Below, piece by piece: positions 17,168 through 26,548 of a DNA stretch of 64,000 nucleotides; positions within the stretch are counted from its first letter, which is position 1, and each line of letters opens with the position of its first letter. The stretch is taken from NCBI GenBank assembly GCA_947367255.1, contig CANBCZ010000010.1:1-64000 (forward strand), in the 5' to 3' direction. Made by a program: the position numbers and the translations under genes. The DNA is from an uncultured Alistipes sp. GTDB lineage: Bacteria > Bacteroidota > Bacteroidia > Bacteroidales > Rikenellaceae. A model generated the notes under the pieces. The model was not told where the DNA came from, searched no databases, and worked only from the letters and a program-made list of their open reading frames with translations.

Positions 17168-19042
17168 ATGAAAAAACTATTTCTTTTGCTTACCATTCTC
17201 GGAATGGTTGCTGTAGGCTGTACTGGCCCAGAGGGTGAAGATGTGCCAGGTAATGAAGATGTGCCAGGTGGTGAAGATTATCTGACATTTATCAACAACA
17301 CAAACATTAATCCAACAATGGTTGCTGGTGGTGGTATGGTAAATATCACCTTTACAACCGAGTACGATTGGACTATCACTACCAATGTTGATTGGCTTTC
17401 TACTTCTGAAACAAACGGCTTTGGAGGCACTGTGGACTTTTTTATTACCGCAAGCGCAAACAAAACAGACAAAGAGCGTAAAGGTATTGTAACAATTACG
17501 CTTGATGAGGTAGATAAAGAGTACAAAATCAGAGTTACACAAGCACCAAACGAGGGCATCAAGCACCTTGTTTGTCAGGCTAACGAGATTCTCTACACTA
17601 CAAAGTATAACTACGTTATCGAGAAGGATTTTGCCGATATGACTGGCTTTGGAGATACTGATGCCACATACTGTGTAGATTACGGATACGACGGCACCTA
17701 TGGCTACATTCGTTTCAATAACGATGTTACCAAGATTCCCGACAATGCATTTGCCGGATGTACATCTGTCGAGGCTATCTATCTCCCTGATGGCGTAAAG
17801 GAGGTTGGTATTGGTGCGTTTGGTGGCTGTACAGCTCTCCACTCTATCTATAGCATCAACTCTATTGATAACTATAAGGCGCTTGTAATAGATGGAACTC
17901 TTTTGGCTGTTGCTCCGGCAGAACTTACAGAGTATACAATCCCTTCTGGCGTTACAAAGATTGGTGCAGGTGCGTTCTCTGGCTGCAAGACCCTTAAAAA
18001 GGTAATTATCCCGGAGGGCGTTAAGGAGATTGAGGCAGGCGCTTTTAACGATTGCGAAAAACTTGAGTATCTTGAGATTCCAAACAGCTTAACAATCTTT
18101 GGTGGAGATATTCTTACAGGTAAATGTAACGACAATATAGAACTTGTTATTCCATCCACACACCCTAATCTACTAAAGTATACCACTACAGATAATAAGC
18201 CAGTAAATTTGTATTCATATGAAAACGTAATTGCTGAATGGTTTGATGGTGGTGTCGGATATATCTTTAATGCTGAAAATCTCAAAATAGCAAACAATCT
18301 ATTCCGTAACTGCTCAACACTAAAAAGTGTTACAATTGGCAATAGCGTTACTTCGATTGGAGAGGGTGCATTCTATGAATGCAACTCGCTGAAAAACATT
18401 ACAATTCCTGATAGTGTTACTTCGATTGGTAGTTCTGCATTCTATAAGTGCACCTCGCTGACAAGTATTACAATTCCTGATAGTGTTACTTCGATTGGTA
18501 GTTCTGCATTCTATAAGTGCACCTCGCTGACAAGTATTACAATTCCTAATAGCGTTACTTCAATTGGAAGTGATGCATTCTATTCTTGCGACAGTTTGAC
18601 AAGTGTAACAATCGGCAATAGCGTTACTTCAATTGGAAATGATGCATTCAGATCTTGCAGTAGTTTGACAAGTGTAACAATTCCGAATAGTGTTACTGAG
18701 ATTGGAAATTATGCATTTTATAATTGCAGTTCGCTGACAAGTGTAACAATTCCGAATAGTGTTACTGAGATTAGACGTTATGCATTCTATGGTTGCACCT
18801 CGCTGAAAAGTGTAACAATCGGCAATAGCGTTACCTCGATTGGATATTATGCATTCTATAATTGCAGTTCGCTTAAAGAGGTCTATTGCAAGCCGACAAC
18901 TCCGCCAGCGGGTGACTCAAATATGTTCGGCAGCAATGCTTCTGGTCGCAAGATTTATGTACCGAGAGCGTCAGTTAATGCATATGAGTCGGCTTCGTAT
19001 TGGAGCAACTATAGTAATAGTATTTATGGTTACGATTTTTAA
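17168..19042 (+). CDS. Surface lipoprotein with BACON domain and BspA-type leucine-rich repeats
   Basis: A 624-residue lipoprotein: lipobox with Cys18 followed by an acidic stretch (GEDVPGNEDVPGGED), as in surface-exported Bacteroidota lipoproteins. Residues about 38-125 form a BACON domain. From about 165 there are LRR_5/BspA repeats (IPDNAFAGCTSVEAIYLPDGV); residues about 388-570 contain eight regular 23-residue repeats of the type ITIPDSVTSIGSSAFYKCT. The C-terminal tail (GRKIYVPRASVNAYES...WSNY) is the usual end of BspA-like proteins. The family binds host proteins or other bacteria; the ligand here is unknown. Two repeat units are identical in DNA, which suggests recent expansion. Confidence 0.9.
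   Translation: MKKLFLLLTILGMVAVGCTGPEGEDVPGNEDVPGGEDYLTFINNTNINPTMVAGGGMVNITFTTEYDWTITTNVDWLSTSETNGFGGTVDFFITASANKTDKERKGIVTITLDEVDKEYKIRVTQAPNEGIKHLVCQANEILYTTKYNYVIEKDFADMTGFGDTDATYCVDYGYDGTYGYIRFNNDVTKIPDNAFAGCTSVEAIYLPDGVKEVGIGAFGGCTALHSIYSINSIDNYKALVIDGTLLAVAPAELTEYTIPSGVTKIGAGAFSGCKTLKKVIIPEGVKEIEAGAFNDCEKLEYLEIPNSLTIFGGDILTGKCNDNIELVIPSTHPNLLKYTTTDNKPVNLYSYENVIAEWFDGGVGYIFNAENLKIANNLFRNCSTLKSVTIGNSVTSIGEGAFYECNSLKNITIPDSVTSIGSSAFYKCTSLTSITIPDSVTSIGSSAFYKCTSLTSITIPNSVTSIGSDAFYSCDSLTSVTIGNSVTSIGNDAFRSCSSLTSVTIPNSVTEIGNYAFYNCSSLTSVTIPNSVTEIRRYAFYGCTSLKSVTIGNSVTSIGYYAFYNCSSLKEVYCKPTTPPAGDSNMFGSNASGRKIYVPRASVNAYESASYWSNYSNSIYGYDF
18398..18535 (+). repeat. Tandem identical 69-bp repeat units in the BspA-like gene
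   Basis: 18398-18466 and 18467-18535 are identical 69-bp units, each encoding one 23-residue leucine-rich repeat. More diverged units flank them on both sides (18329-18880). The identity is higher than protein-level selection would require and indicates recent duplication or gene conversion. Confidence 0.9.
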
Positions 19043-19060
19043 TAACTAACAATAAGCTTT

Positions 19061-19735
19061 ATGAAGTTTAACAAAACAGAGTACGACAAACTTGTTGCGA
19101 ATATTTTATCAGGACATATCCATGCCACTGTAAGCGTCGCATCATTTGGAGGCCCTTCTATCTATTTCCACCAGCGTGCGATAGATTTATGCAGGAGTAA
19201 TTTTCTCTGCGATGAGCATATAGAGATGGTCTATGCCACCCTTGTTGCATGGGGAATGCATCGCTCAGGTAAAGGAGGTGCAAAGATGCCCGATTATGCA
19301 GATTTCTACAAAAGCATAAAAAATATATATGCAACACTATGCAAATACAGACATACAAAGATAGAGAGCGTATCTGCAAACGATATTACACAAGTAATAT
19401 CCGATTTGTCCGACATCTGTTTTGGAAACAACTCTATAGTAGCATCTGCCACCAAGTCGAAGGTTGTATCTGCGTCTAAAACATTGGCTCACATATTACC
19501 TGACCTTGTGACACCAATGGATAGACAATACACTGTCAGGTTTTTCAATAACCGCAAACATAATTGCAACCTAACAATCAAGGACGAAAAGCAATTTTTC
19601 GAGGATGTAATGATGTGTATGTGGGAGTTCTATCAAAATAAAACGATACTGAGTTCATTGCATCCATTAGTAAGAAGTGGAAGTCACTGCTCATTACCAA
19701 AGTTGTTCGATGATTTAATCATTGTAACATTTTAG
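19061..19735 (+). CDS. Protein of unknown function
   Basis: A 224-residue soluble protein that I do not recognise. It has no signal peptide. A notable block is ASKTLAHILPDLVTPMDRQYT (residues about 143-163 in two adjoining stretches), which looks like a helix-proline-aspartate active-site or binding motif seen in some uncharacterised accessory-region proteins. The gene is AT-rich, follows the BspA-like gene by 18 bp and is closed by a strong terminator, so the two may form an accessory operon. Its role is open. Confidence 0.55.
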   Translation: MKFNKTEYDKLVANILSGHIHATVSVASFGGPSIYFHQRAIDLCRSNFLCDEHIEMVYATLVAWGMHRSGKGGAKMPDYADFYKSIKNIYATLCKYRHTKIESVSANDITQVISDLSDICFGNNSIVASATKSKVVSASKTLAHILPDLVTPMDRQYTVRFFNNRKHNCNLTIKDEKQFFEDVMMCMWEFYQNKTILSSLHPLVRSGSHCSLPKLFDDLIIVTF

Positions 19736-19746
19736 GCACAAACAGG

Positions 19747-19779
19747 AATAGGCGTACACAAAGCGGTACGCCTATTTTT
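19747..19779 (+). terminator. Intrinsic terminator of the accessory operon
   Basis: The perfect 11-bp stem AATAGGCGTAC / GTACGCCTATT is followed by a T-run. Confidence 0.85.
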
Positions 19780-19793
19780 GCACAGTGGAAAGA

Positions 19794-19824
19794 TTTGAGA
19801 TTTCTGTTTATTTTGTTAACTTTG
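19794..19824 (+). promoter_or_regulatory. Intact promoter in front of a gene remnant
   Basis: TTTG (19794-19797), exactly 19 bp, then TAACTTTG (19817-19824), 17 bp before the remnant start at 19841. Confidence 0.65.
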
Positions 19825-19840
19825 TATAAAATTTAGGAGT

Positions 19841-19974
19841 ATGGAGAATCAGAGAGTTATATTTTTGGATTATCTGCGCGCAGTGACCTAAGATTCTTCC
19901 CGACACTCAATCCGACCATCGAAAAAGCGGTCAAGGAGCAGAAAAATATCGCAGATTGGAGCGCTTTCCGATAG
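19841..19974 (+). pseudogene. Remnant of an acyltransferase-3 family gene
   Basis: The first 16 codons (MENQRVIFLDYLRAVT) match the N-terminus of membrane acyltransferases of the acyltransferase-3 family, where LDxLRxxA opens the first helix. A stop follows at 19889. From 19891, in another frame, RFFPTLNPTIEKAV and further residues run to a stop at 19972 and read like a C-terminal tail. The simplest reading is a large internal deletion joining the two ends of one gene. The promoter upstream is intact. Not functional. Confidence 0.55.
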
Positions 19975-19981
19975 AAAAGTA

Positions 19982-20011
19982 TTGCCATTCCGCAAGAATT
20001 TGCTATCTTTG
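19982..20011 (+). promoter_or_regulatory. Promoter of nusB
   Basis: TTG (19982-19984), 19 bp, then TATCTTTG (20004-20011), 37 bp before the nusB start. Confidence 0.65.
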
Positions 20012-20048
20012 CGCCATATTTGAAATAAAGTAAAGAAAACCCGTTCTT

Positions 20049-20987
20049 ATGTTAAGTAGAAGAATATTGCGAGTAAAGGTTGTCAAGGCTGTATATGCAC
20101 ACCTTCAGACTGAGTGCGACAACATTCCTGCAACCGAGAAGAATCTCATCGCCTCAATCGATAAGGCGTATGACCTCTATTTCCACATGCTCTCACTGCT
20201 CCCCGAGCTTGTCCGCTATGCCGAGTCTCGACAGGAGATTGCCCGCAACAAGATGCTTGCTACTTACGAGGACCTCAATCCAAACCGTAAATTTGTAGAG
20301 AATCAGGCAATTGAGCGCATCGACTGCTGTGAGGCTATTGCCGCATACTGCAAGAAGAAGGGTTTGAAGTGGACTGAGAATCAGGACCTTATCAAGAACA
20401 TCTACCTTTCACTCCTCGAGCAGCCGTTCTATAAGAAGTATATGGAAAATCCGTCACGTTCACTGCGTGAGGATGCGGAGCTTGCATCGAACATTTTCCT
20501 CAATATCTTGGAGCAGAACGAACTTTTGGAGAGTGTGCTGGAGGACCAATCTATCCTCTGGACAGACGATTTGGGATATATTCTTACAATGGCGGCACGA
20601 ACTATGACCTCTATGCGCGAGAGCCACGAGCAGGTGAAGTTGTTGCCTAAGTTCAAGAGCGACGAGGATCTCGACTTTGCAAAGCGTCTGCTGCGTGAAT
20701 CAATCATCCACTTTGAGGATAACCGCACACTTATCGACGGTCATACAAACAACTGGGATGTAGAGCGTCTGGCGCTGATGGATATCGTTATCCTTGCAGT
20801 AGCTATTGCTGAGGCAAAGAACTTTGCTTCGATACCTGTCAAGGTGACTATGAACGAGTATATTGATGTTGCCAAGTACTACTCTACCCCTGCCAGCAGC
20901 ACCTTTATCAACGGTGTGCTCGACAAGATTGTAACCCGCGGTCTTGAGGAGGGTTGGATATTCAAAACAGGCAAAGGTCTGCTCTAA
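20049..20987 (+). CDS. nusB: Transcription antitermination factor NusB (long Bacteroidota form)
   Basis: A 312-residue helical protein. The start MLSRRILRVKVVKAVYAHLQT is the NusB entry helix, and the conserved NusB core lies at residues about 170-305 (NNWDVERLALMDIVILAVAIAEA ... INEYIDVAKYYSTPASSTFINGVLDKI). The family in E. coli is about 140 residues; the longer form with an inserted helical middle is usual in Bacteroidota. NusB binds boxA with NusE in rRNA antitermination. It has its own promoter and lies 77 bp before yajC. Confidence 0.92.
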   Translation: MLSRRILRVKVVKAVYAHLQTECDNIPATEKNLIASIDKAYDLYFHMLSLLPELVRYAESRQEIARNKMLATYEDLNPNRKFVENQAIERIDCCEAIAAYCKKKGLKWTENQDLIKNIYLSLLEQPFYKKYMENPSRSLREDAELASNIFLNILEQNELLESVLEDQSILWTDDLGYILTMAARTMTSMRESHEQVKLLPKFKSDEDLDFAKRLLRESIIHFEDNRTLIDGHTNNWDVERLALMDIVILAVAIAEAKNFASIPVKVTMNEYIDVAKYYSTPASSTFINGVLDKIVTRGLEEGWIFKTGKGLL

Positions 20988-21064
20988 TAGGGATATTCCT
21001 TTTTATACAAGAAATTTTTGACTACATTTGTAGATATTTTTAACCACTAAAACTGAATTAGATT

Positions 21065-21385
21065 ATGATTTCAATGTTACAGGCAGCTGCTGCACAACCA
21101 CAGGGCACAGGCTGGACTTTCTGGGTAATGATTGGTGCAATGATTCTCATTATGTGGCTCTTTATGTGGCGCCCTGAGTCAAAGCGCAGAAAGCAGATGC
21201 AGGAGTTCCTCGCAAACCTCAAGAAGGGCGATAAGGTTATCACCGCAGGCGGTATCCACGCTGTTGTTAAGGAGGTTAAGGAGACAACTCTTCTTATCGA
21301 GGTAGACAGCAATGTTACCCTCCGCATCGAGAAGAATATGGTTGTAGCAGATCCATCTGCTCAGCAGACAGAGGAGAAGAAGTAA
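21065..21385 (+). CDS. yajC: Preprotein translocase subunit YajC
   Basis: A 106-residue protein with one N-terminal membrane helix (residues about 16-37), the RPESKRRKQMQEFLANLKKGDKVITAGGIHA family block (two adjoining stretches) and a beta-rich cytosolic tail. It is an accessory subunit of SecDF. It follows nusB, an order common in this phylum, and overlaps the next start by one base. Confidence 0.95.
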   Translation: MISMLQAAAAQPQGTGWTFWVMIGAMILIMWLFMWRPESKRRKQMQEFLANLKKGDKVITAGGIHAVVKEVKETTLLIEVDSNVTLRIEKNMVVADPSAQQTEEKK

Positions 21386-21642
21386 TGGCAGTAAAGAGCA
21401 ATATTTACTACACCTCGGGCACCTGCTCGCAGGCTATTCTGACAGAGATTGACGGCGATACTATCGTTCGCGTGCAGTTTGTCGGTGGTTGTGGCGGTAA
21501 TACACAGGGTATCGCAGCCCTTGTTGCCGGAATGAAGATTTCGGATGCCGTATCGCGCCTTCAAGGCATCGACTGCGCCGGTCGTGGCACCTCTTGTCCC
21601 GACCAGCTCGCCAAAGCCCTGCTCAAAATAGCAAACGAGTAG
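21385..21642 (+). CDS. TSCPD domain protein (TIGR03905 family)
   Basis: An 85-residue protein named for its TSCPDQLAKAL motif near the C-terminus; it also has the GGCGGNTQGIAALVAGM block. Cysteines at about positions 14, 35, 59 and 66 suggest metal or nucleotide binding; the same domain occurs at the end of some ribonucleotide reductases. Exact role unknown. Its ATG shares a base with the yajC stop (TAATG), so it is translationally coupled, and a terminator follows. Confidence 0.85.
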   Translation: MAVKSNIYYTSGTCSQAILTEIDGDTIVRVQFVGGCGGNTQGIAALVAGMKISDAVSRLQGIDCAGRGTSCPDQLAKALLKIANE

Positions 21643-21663
21643 ATTGTTCCATTGTCAGTATCA

Positions 21664-21696
21664 AAGAGTGCTCCGCGATTACGGGGCACTCTTTTT
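21664..21696 (+). terminator. Intrinsic terminator after the nusB-yajC-TSCPD group
   Basis: The stem AGAGTGCTCC / GGGGCACTCT (one G-U pair) is followed by a T-run. Confidence 0.85.
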
Positions 21697-21726
21697 GTTA
21701 GTAGTGGTAAGTAAAAAATTACCACT

Positions 21727-22929
21727 ATGAAAATCAACACTGGCAAGGGCACGATCTCCCTGATTACACTTATTGCGATTTGGTCAGTCTCGGCAGTAAC
21801 GTCGTTACCGGGACTTGCTGTTTCACCGATACTCGGAGATATGAACAACATATTTCCCAAGGCGTCAGACCTTGAAATTCAGATGCTTACATCACTACCG
21901 AGTCTGCTAATAATCCCATTTGTACTACTTGCAGGACACCTATCAACAGGACGCAGCAAACTCGCTATTCTGTATGAGGGTTTAGCAATTTTTACCCTCT
22001 GTGGCGTGGCGTGTCTGTTGGCAAAGAGTATGACTGCACTAATTATTGCAAGTTCGATTCTCGGCATCGGCGCAGGTATGATTATTCCCCTATCGACAGG
22101 TCTTGTCGTAGACTACTTTACGGGAAATGTTCGAGTGCAGCAGCTCGGTTATAGTTCGGCAATAAACAACCTTACACTCGTTGCCGCAACGGCACTTACC
22201 GGCTATGTTGCCGACATAAATTGGCACCTCTCATTTTTGGTCTATCTGCTACCGGGTGTTTCGCTTATTCTCTCCCTTGCTCTGCGTCGCGAAACACCGA
22301 CACCGGAGCCGAAACATAGTGACCAATACAAACAGACAACAATCAATCGTCGCCACCTCTGGGTGCTTACCGCCTTCTACTTTGTTGCCACCTACATTAC
22401 ACTGGTAATAACCTTCGACACGGCATTTCTCTTTGAGAAGTATCACATCAGCCAACATCTTGCCGGAATAAGCATTTCTCTATTCTTTCTTGCCATTATG
22501 TTGCCGGGGCTATTCCTCAATAGGATAATTGCCGTAACTCGCTCATACACAAATGCTTTATCTGCTATGGTAATGACTGTAGGACTGCTACTTCTCTCTA
22601 TTTCCAAGAGTCCTATACTGCTCATTTCTGGTGTTATTTTGACCGGCTTGGGTTATGGAGTTATACAGCCACTGATATACGATAAGGCGGCAATTATCGC
22701 ACCGCCGAAGTTGGCAACAAAGGCACTTTCTGTTGTGATGGCAGCAAACTATACGGCGATTATCCTCTGCCCGTTTATCATCAACGCAGCACGCAGACTT
22801 TTTGCGAGCCACTCCGAGCAGTTCGGTTTTATTCTCAACGCCTCGGTAGCTGCCGTTGTCACACTTATAGCCTTTATCGGCAGGAGAGATTTTGCACTGG
22901 GGCTTGATAAATCGTATTACGAGAAGTAA
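21727..22929 (+). CDS. Major facilitator superfamily transporter
   Basis: A 400-residue inner-membrane transporter with about 12 hydrophobic helices. The loop between helices 2 and 3 carries GHLSTGRSKLAIL, a variant of the MFS motif GxxxDxxGRR, and helix 4 contains the LGIGAGMIIPLSTGLV pattern. A short charged loop near residue 190 (RRETPTPEPKHSDQYK) separates the two six-helix halves. It resembles drug:H+ antiporter-type members, but the substrate cannot be read from the sequence. It stands alone between two terminators. Confidence 0.85.
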   Translation: MKINTGKGTISLITLIAIWSVSAVTSLPGLAVSPILGDMNNIFPKASDLEIQMLTSLPSLLIIPFVLLAGHLSTGRSKLAILYEGLAIFTLCGVACLLAKSMTALIIASSILGIGAGMIIPLSTGLVVDYFTGNVRVQQLGYSSAINNLTLVAATALTGYVADINWHLSFLVYLLPGVSLILSLALRRETPTPEPKHSDQYKQTTINRRHLWVLTAFYFVATYITLVITFDTAFLFEKYHISQHLAGISISLFFLAIMLPGLFLNRIIAVTRSYTNALSAMVMTVGLLLLSISKSPILLISGVILTGLGYGVIQPLIYDKAAIIAPPKLATKALSVVMAANYTAIILCPFIINAARRLFASHSEQFGFILNASVAAVVTLIAFIGRRDFALGLDKSYYEK

Positions 22930-22939
22930 TTTGGAGAAT

Positions 22940-22980
22940 AGAGTGTCGAAAATCACCGATTTTTCGGCACTCTTCTTTTT
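22940..22980 (+). terminator. Intrinsic terminator after the MFS gene
   Basis: AGAGTGTCGAAAAT pairs with ATTTTTCGGCACTCT as a long stem around CACCG, followed by TCTTTTT. Confidence 0.85.
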
Positions 22981-23026
22981 AATTTGCACTTTATTTTGTA
23001 TCTTTGGGCGCTAAATATATATTAAT

Positions 23027-24019
23027 ATGGATATCAAGTCTTTGACTCAGCCGATGTTCTCACTTAAGTGGTGGAGCTCGTGGTTTTTCATTCTGCTCGG
23101 ATGTACACTTCTGGCAGCAGGTTATGTATACTTCATCAGCCCGTACAACATCGTTCCGGGTGGTGTTTATGGTGCAAGTATCGTATTGCACAACATCTTT
23201 CCGGGCGTGCAGGTAGGTACGTTCGGTTATATGTTCGATATTCCGCTGCTTATCCTTGCATTCCTCATATTTGGCAGTAAGTTCGGTAGTCGAACAATCG
23301 TCGCAGCCCTTTACACTCCGGGTTGTATGAACCTTATAACAAAGCTCAGTTTCCCTAACGAGGAGGCTATGCGCAACCTCGACCCTGCACAGATGCTCGG
23401 AGGTATGCTCGACCTGTCTGACCACCTTATGCTCGCGTCGTTTATCGGTTCGGTATTTCTCGGTGTCGGAGTGGGTCTTGTAGTACGCCAGCAGGCAACT
23501 ACCGGTGGTACAGACATTATTGCGATGATGATTCAGAAGTATTTCCACATCGGTTTCTCTAATGCGGTACTTATTGCCGACTCTGTAGTAGTCATCTCCG
23601 GTCTGCTTGTCATCGGCTTCGGTATCGGTACCGGTGAGCCGGATCCGCAAGGTTGGTTGCTCTCGCTCTACTCGCTTATCACCATCTATGTAACATCACG
23701 AGTTTTGGCATACACCATCAACGGTGCATCCTACAACAAGCTTATATTCATCATTCTCAACAAGCACAACGAGACTCTGAAGGATTTTATTCTCAAGGAC
23801 CTCGACCGCTCGGCTACATACATCCAATCACGCGGTATGTACTCAAATGACGAGAAGGAGATGATCTTCCTTGTTGTTCCAAATAAGGATGTGCCACTTG
23901 TGCAGAGTACTATTCACGAGCTTGATCCAACTGCGTTTATCGTAGTTACAGATGCTTATGACACCTTCGGCGAGGGCTTCAAGCCACTGCCGTCAAAAGA
24001 CGAGATACAGAATATCTAA
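23027..24019 (+). CDS. YitT family membrane protein
   Basis: A 330-residue protein with five to six membrane helices (DUF161/YitT repeats; GGVYGASIVL, GVGVGLVVRQQATTGGTDIIA) and a C-terminal cytosolic DUF2179 domain (about 235-320: SATYIQSRGMYSNDEKEMIFLVV). The family may export or sense small molecules; function is unproven. A TATCTTTG box lies at 22999-23006. It is followed after 3 bp by miaB. Confidence 0.9.
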   Translation: MDIKSLTQPMFSLKWWSSWFFILLGCTLLAAGYVYFISPYNIVPGGVYGASIVLHNIFPGVQVGTFGYMFDIPLLILAFLIFGSKFGSRTIVAALYTPGCMNLITKLSFPNEEAMRNLDPAQMLGGMLDLSDHLMLASFIGSVFLGVGVGLVVRQQATTGGTDIIAMMIQKYFHIGFSNAVLIADSVVVISGLLVIGFGIGTGEPDPQGWLLSLYSLITIYVTSRVLAYTINGASYNKLIFIILNKHNETLKDFILKDLDRSATYIQSRGMYSNDEKEMIFLVVPNKDVPLVQSTIHELDPTAFIVVTDAYDTFGEGFKPLPSKDEIQNI

Positions 24020-24022
24020 CAG

Positions 24023-25372
24023 ATGATTGAGATAAATTCACTACGTCCTCTTACAGGTGAGGGCAGAAAGCTCTTTATTGAGACATACGGCTGCCAGATG
24101 AATGCAGGCGATAGCGAGATTGTCGTATCCATCATGCAGGATCACGGCTACCGCTACACCGAGAATATCGACGAGGCAGATATTATACTTATCAACACCT
24201 GCTCTATTCGCGACAATGCCGAGCAGCGAATCTGGGGTCGCCTCTCGGCTATGCGCCAGATCAAGAAGCGTAAGCCGTCACTTATTGTCGGCATTATCGG
24301 TTGTATGGCAGAGCGACTCAAGGAGCAGCTTATCGAGAAGGGTACCGGAGTAGATATCGTTGCCGGCCCTGACTCATACCGTTCACTACCCGAGCTGGTT
24401 CGTACAGCTGAGGATGGCGCAAAGGGCATCAATGTAGAGCTCTCAAAGGAGGAGACCTACGCAGAGATTGCCCCCGTACGCCTTGATCGCAACGGCGTGA
24501 GCGCATTTATCGCCATTATGCGCGGTTGCAACAACTATTGCGCATATTGCGTTGTACCTTATACCCGAGGCATCGAGCGTAGTCGTGACCCTCAGACCAT
24601 TGTTGCCGAGGCTCGTACACTCTTCGAGAATGGCTATCGCGAGGTTACACTGCTTGGTCAGAATGTAAACTCATACTGCTATGGCGAGGTCGGTTTCCCG
24701 GAGCTTATGGCTATGGTGGCAGAGATTTCACCACTGTTGCGTGTGCGCTTTGCAACATCACACCCGAAGGATATCTCAGACCGTCTGCTTGAGGTTATGG
24801 CTCGCTATGAGAACATCTGCAAGGCTATCCACCTGCCTGCACAGAGCGGCAGCAACGAGATGCTGAAAAAGATGAACCGCAAGTATACCCGCGAGTGGTA
24901 CTTGGAGCGTATTGCAGCCATTCGTCGTTATATGCCCGACTGCGCAATCACCACAGACCTTATTGCCGGTTTCTGTGGCGAGACCCTTGAGGATCATCAG
25001 GCGACACTCTCACTGATGCGCAAGGTAGGTTACGCATCGGCATTTATGTTTAAGTACTCAGAGCGTCCCGGAACATTCTCGGCGCGTCATTTTGCTGACG
25101 ATATTGCCGACGAGGAGAAGACTCGCCGACTCAACGAGATTATCGCACTGCAAAATCAGCTCTCTGTAGAGTCCAATGAGGCTGAGGTGGGTCTGATTCG
25201 TCAGGTGCTTGTCGAGGGTACCTCAAAGCGTAGCGAGGAGCAGCTGTGCGGTCGCACTTCGCAGAACAAGATGGTTGTCTTTAACCGCGGCAACCATAGT
25301 GCAGGAGACTATGTAACCGTAAAGATTACCGGTTGTTCATCTGCAACACTCTTCGGAGAGGAGGTTTTATAA
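24023..25372 (+). CDS. miaB: tRNA-2-methylthio-N6-dimethylallyladenosine synthase
   Basis: A 449-residue radical-SAM methylthiotransferase that adds a methylthio group to i6A37 in tRNAs reading U-starting codons. The N-terminal UPF0004 domain begins FIETYGCQMN and includes further cluster cysteines (INTCSIRDNA, IGCMAE). The radical-SAM motif is CNNYCAYC (CxxxCxxC), and the C-terminal TRAM domain ends at KITGCSSATLFG. The GCQMN wording marks MiaB rather than MtaB or RimO. Only 3 bp separate it from yitT. Confidence 0.97.
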   Translation: MIEINSLRPLTGEGRKLFIETYGCQMNAGDSEIVVSIMQDHGYRYTENIDEADIILINTCSIRDNAEQRIWGRLSAMRQIKKRKPSLIVGIIGCMAERLKEQLIEKGTGVDIVAGPDSYRSLPELVRTAEDGAKGINVELSKEETYAEIAPVRLDRNGVSAFIAIMRGCNNYCAYCVVPYTRGIERSRDPQTIVAEARTLFENGYREVTLLGQNVNSYCYGEVGFPELMAMVAEISPLLRVRFATSHPKDISDRLLEVMARYENICKAIHLPAQSGSNEMLKKMNRKYTREWYLERIAAIRRYMPDCAITTDLIAGFCGETLEDHQATLSLMRKVGYASAFMFKYSERPGTFSARHFADDIADEEKTRRLNEIIALQNQLSVESNEAEVGLIRQVLVEGTSKRSEEQLCGRTSQNKMVVFNRGNHSAGDYVTVKITGCSSATLFGEEVL

Positions 25373-25407
25373 ACACGAAGTTAAATAACAAAAATATATC
25401 TTAGATT

Positions 25408-26508
25408 ATGGCTCTGCAATGTGGAATTGTCGGACTTCCAAATGTCGGCAAATCAACACTTTTCAACTGTCTGTCGAATGCAAAGGCGCAATCGGCAAAC
25501 TTCCCGTTCTGTACTATCGAACCCAATGTAGGTGTTATCACCGTACCTGACGAGCGACTCATTAAGCTCGCCGAGATAGACAAGCCAAAGCGCGTCATCC
25601 CTACCACTATCGAGATTGTAGATATTGCAGGTCTTGTTAAGGGTGCATCAAAGGGCGAGGGTCTTGGCAACAAGTTCCTTGCAAACATCCGCAACACAAA
25701 CGCTATTATTCACGTTCTGCGTTGCTTTGAGGATGGCAATATCACTCACGTAGACGGTAGCGTAGATCCTGTTCGCGACAAGGGCGTTATCGACACAGAG
25801 CTTCAGCTCAAGGACCTTGAGACCGTAGAGAATCGTATTGCAAAGGTTGCAAAGCAGGCTCAGACCGGTGGTGACAAGATTGCAAAGCGTCAGTATGACA
25901 TCCTTATCCGCTACAAGGAGGCTCTTGAGCAGGGTCTGTCTGCTCGTACTGTAGAGTTGGACAAGGAGGAGCGTAAGGTTGTTCAGGATCTGAACCTTCT
26001 GACCGACAAACCGGTGCTCTATCTGTGTAATGTAGACGAGAAGAGTGCTGTCAGCGGCAACAAGTATACCGAGGCTGTAGCTGAGGCTATCAAGGATGAG
26101 AATGCTGAGATGCTTATCGTTGCAGCTGCGACAGAGGCTGATATTGCAGAGCTCGAGAGCTACGAGGAGCGCCAGATGTTCCTTGAGGATATGGGTCTTA
26201 CCGAGTCAGGCGTAAGTCGTCTTATCAAGGCTGCTTACAAGCTGCTCAACCTTGAGACCTTCTTCACTACAGGTGCTGACGAGTCTCGAGCTTGGACATA
26301 CGTTCGTGGTGCAAAGGCTCCGCAGGCTGCAGGTACAATCCACACAGACTTTGAGAAGGGCTTTATCCGTGCCGAGGTTATCAAGTATGACGACTATGTT
26401 GCTCTCGGATCAGAGAAGGCTTGTCGCGATGTAGGTAAAATAGGCATCGAGGGTAAGGAGTATATCGTTCAGGATGGCGATATTATGCATTTCCTGTTCA
26501 ATGTATAA
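25408..26508 (+). CDS. ychF: Redox-regulated ATPase/GTPase YchF
   Basis: A 366-residue Obg-family P-loop protein. The G1 motif is GLPNVGKST (residues about 8-16), G3 is [17 protein letters not shown], and the nucleotide-specificity loop (NVDE) is the altered form that lets YchF prefer ATP. The C-terminal TGS-like domain includes [16 protein letters not shown] and ends with the conserved DIMHFLFNV. YchF binds ribosomes and modulates stress responses. Confidence 0.97.
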   Translation: MALQCGIVGLPNVGKSTLFNCLSNAKAQSANFPFCTIEPNVGVITVPDERLIKLAEIDKPKRVIPTTIEIVDIAGLVKGASKGEGLGNKFLANIRNTNAIIHVLRCFEDGNITHVDGSVDPVRDKGVIDTELQLKDLETVENRIAKVAKQAQTGGDKIAKRQYDILIRYKEALEQGLSARTVELDKEERKVVQDLNLLTDKPVLYLCNVDEKSAVSGNKYTEAVAEAIKDENAEMLIVAAATEADIAELESYEERQMFLEDMGLTESGVSRLIKAAYKLLNLETFFTTGADESRAWTYVRGAKAPQAAGTIHTDFEKGFIRAEVIKYDDYVALGSEKACRDVGKIGIEGKEYIVQDGDIMHFLFNV

Positions 26509-26548
26509 AAAGCGACTTTTAGAACACCATTTTCCCACAAGAAACCTC

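Noticed and set aside
18329..18880. Regular DNA repeats resembling a CRISPR array
   Set aside because: Units are contiguous 69-bp in-frame codon repeats encoding leucine-rich repeats, without spacers or cas genes.
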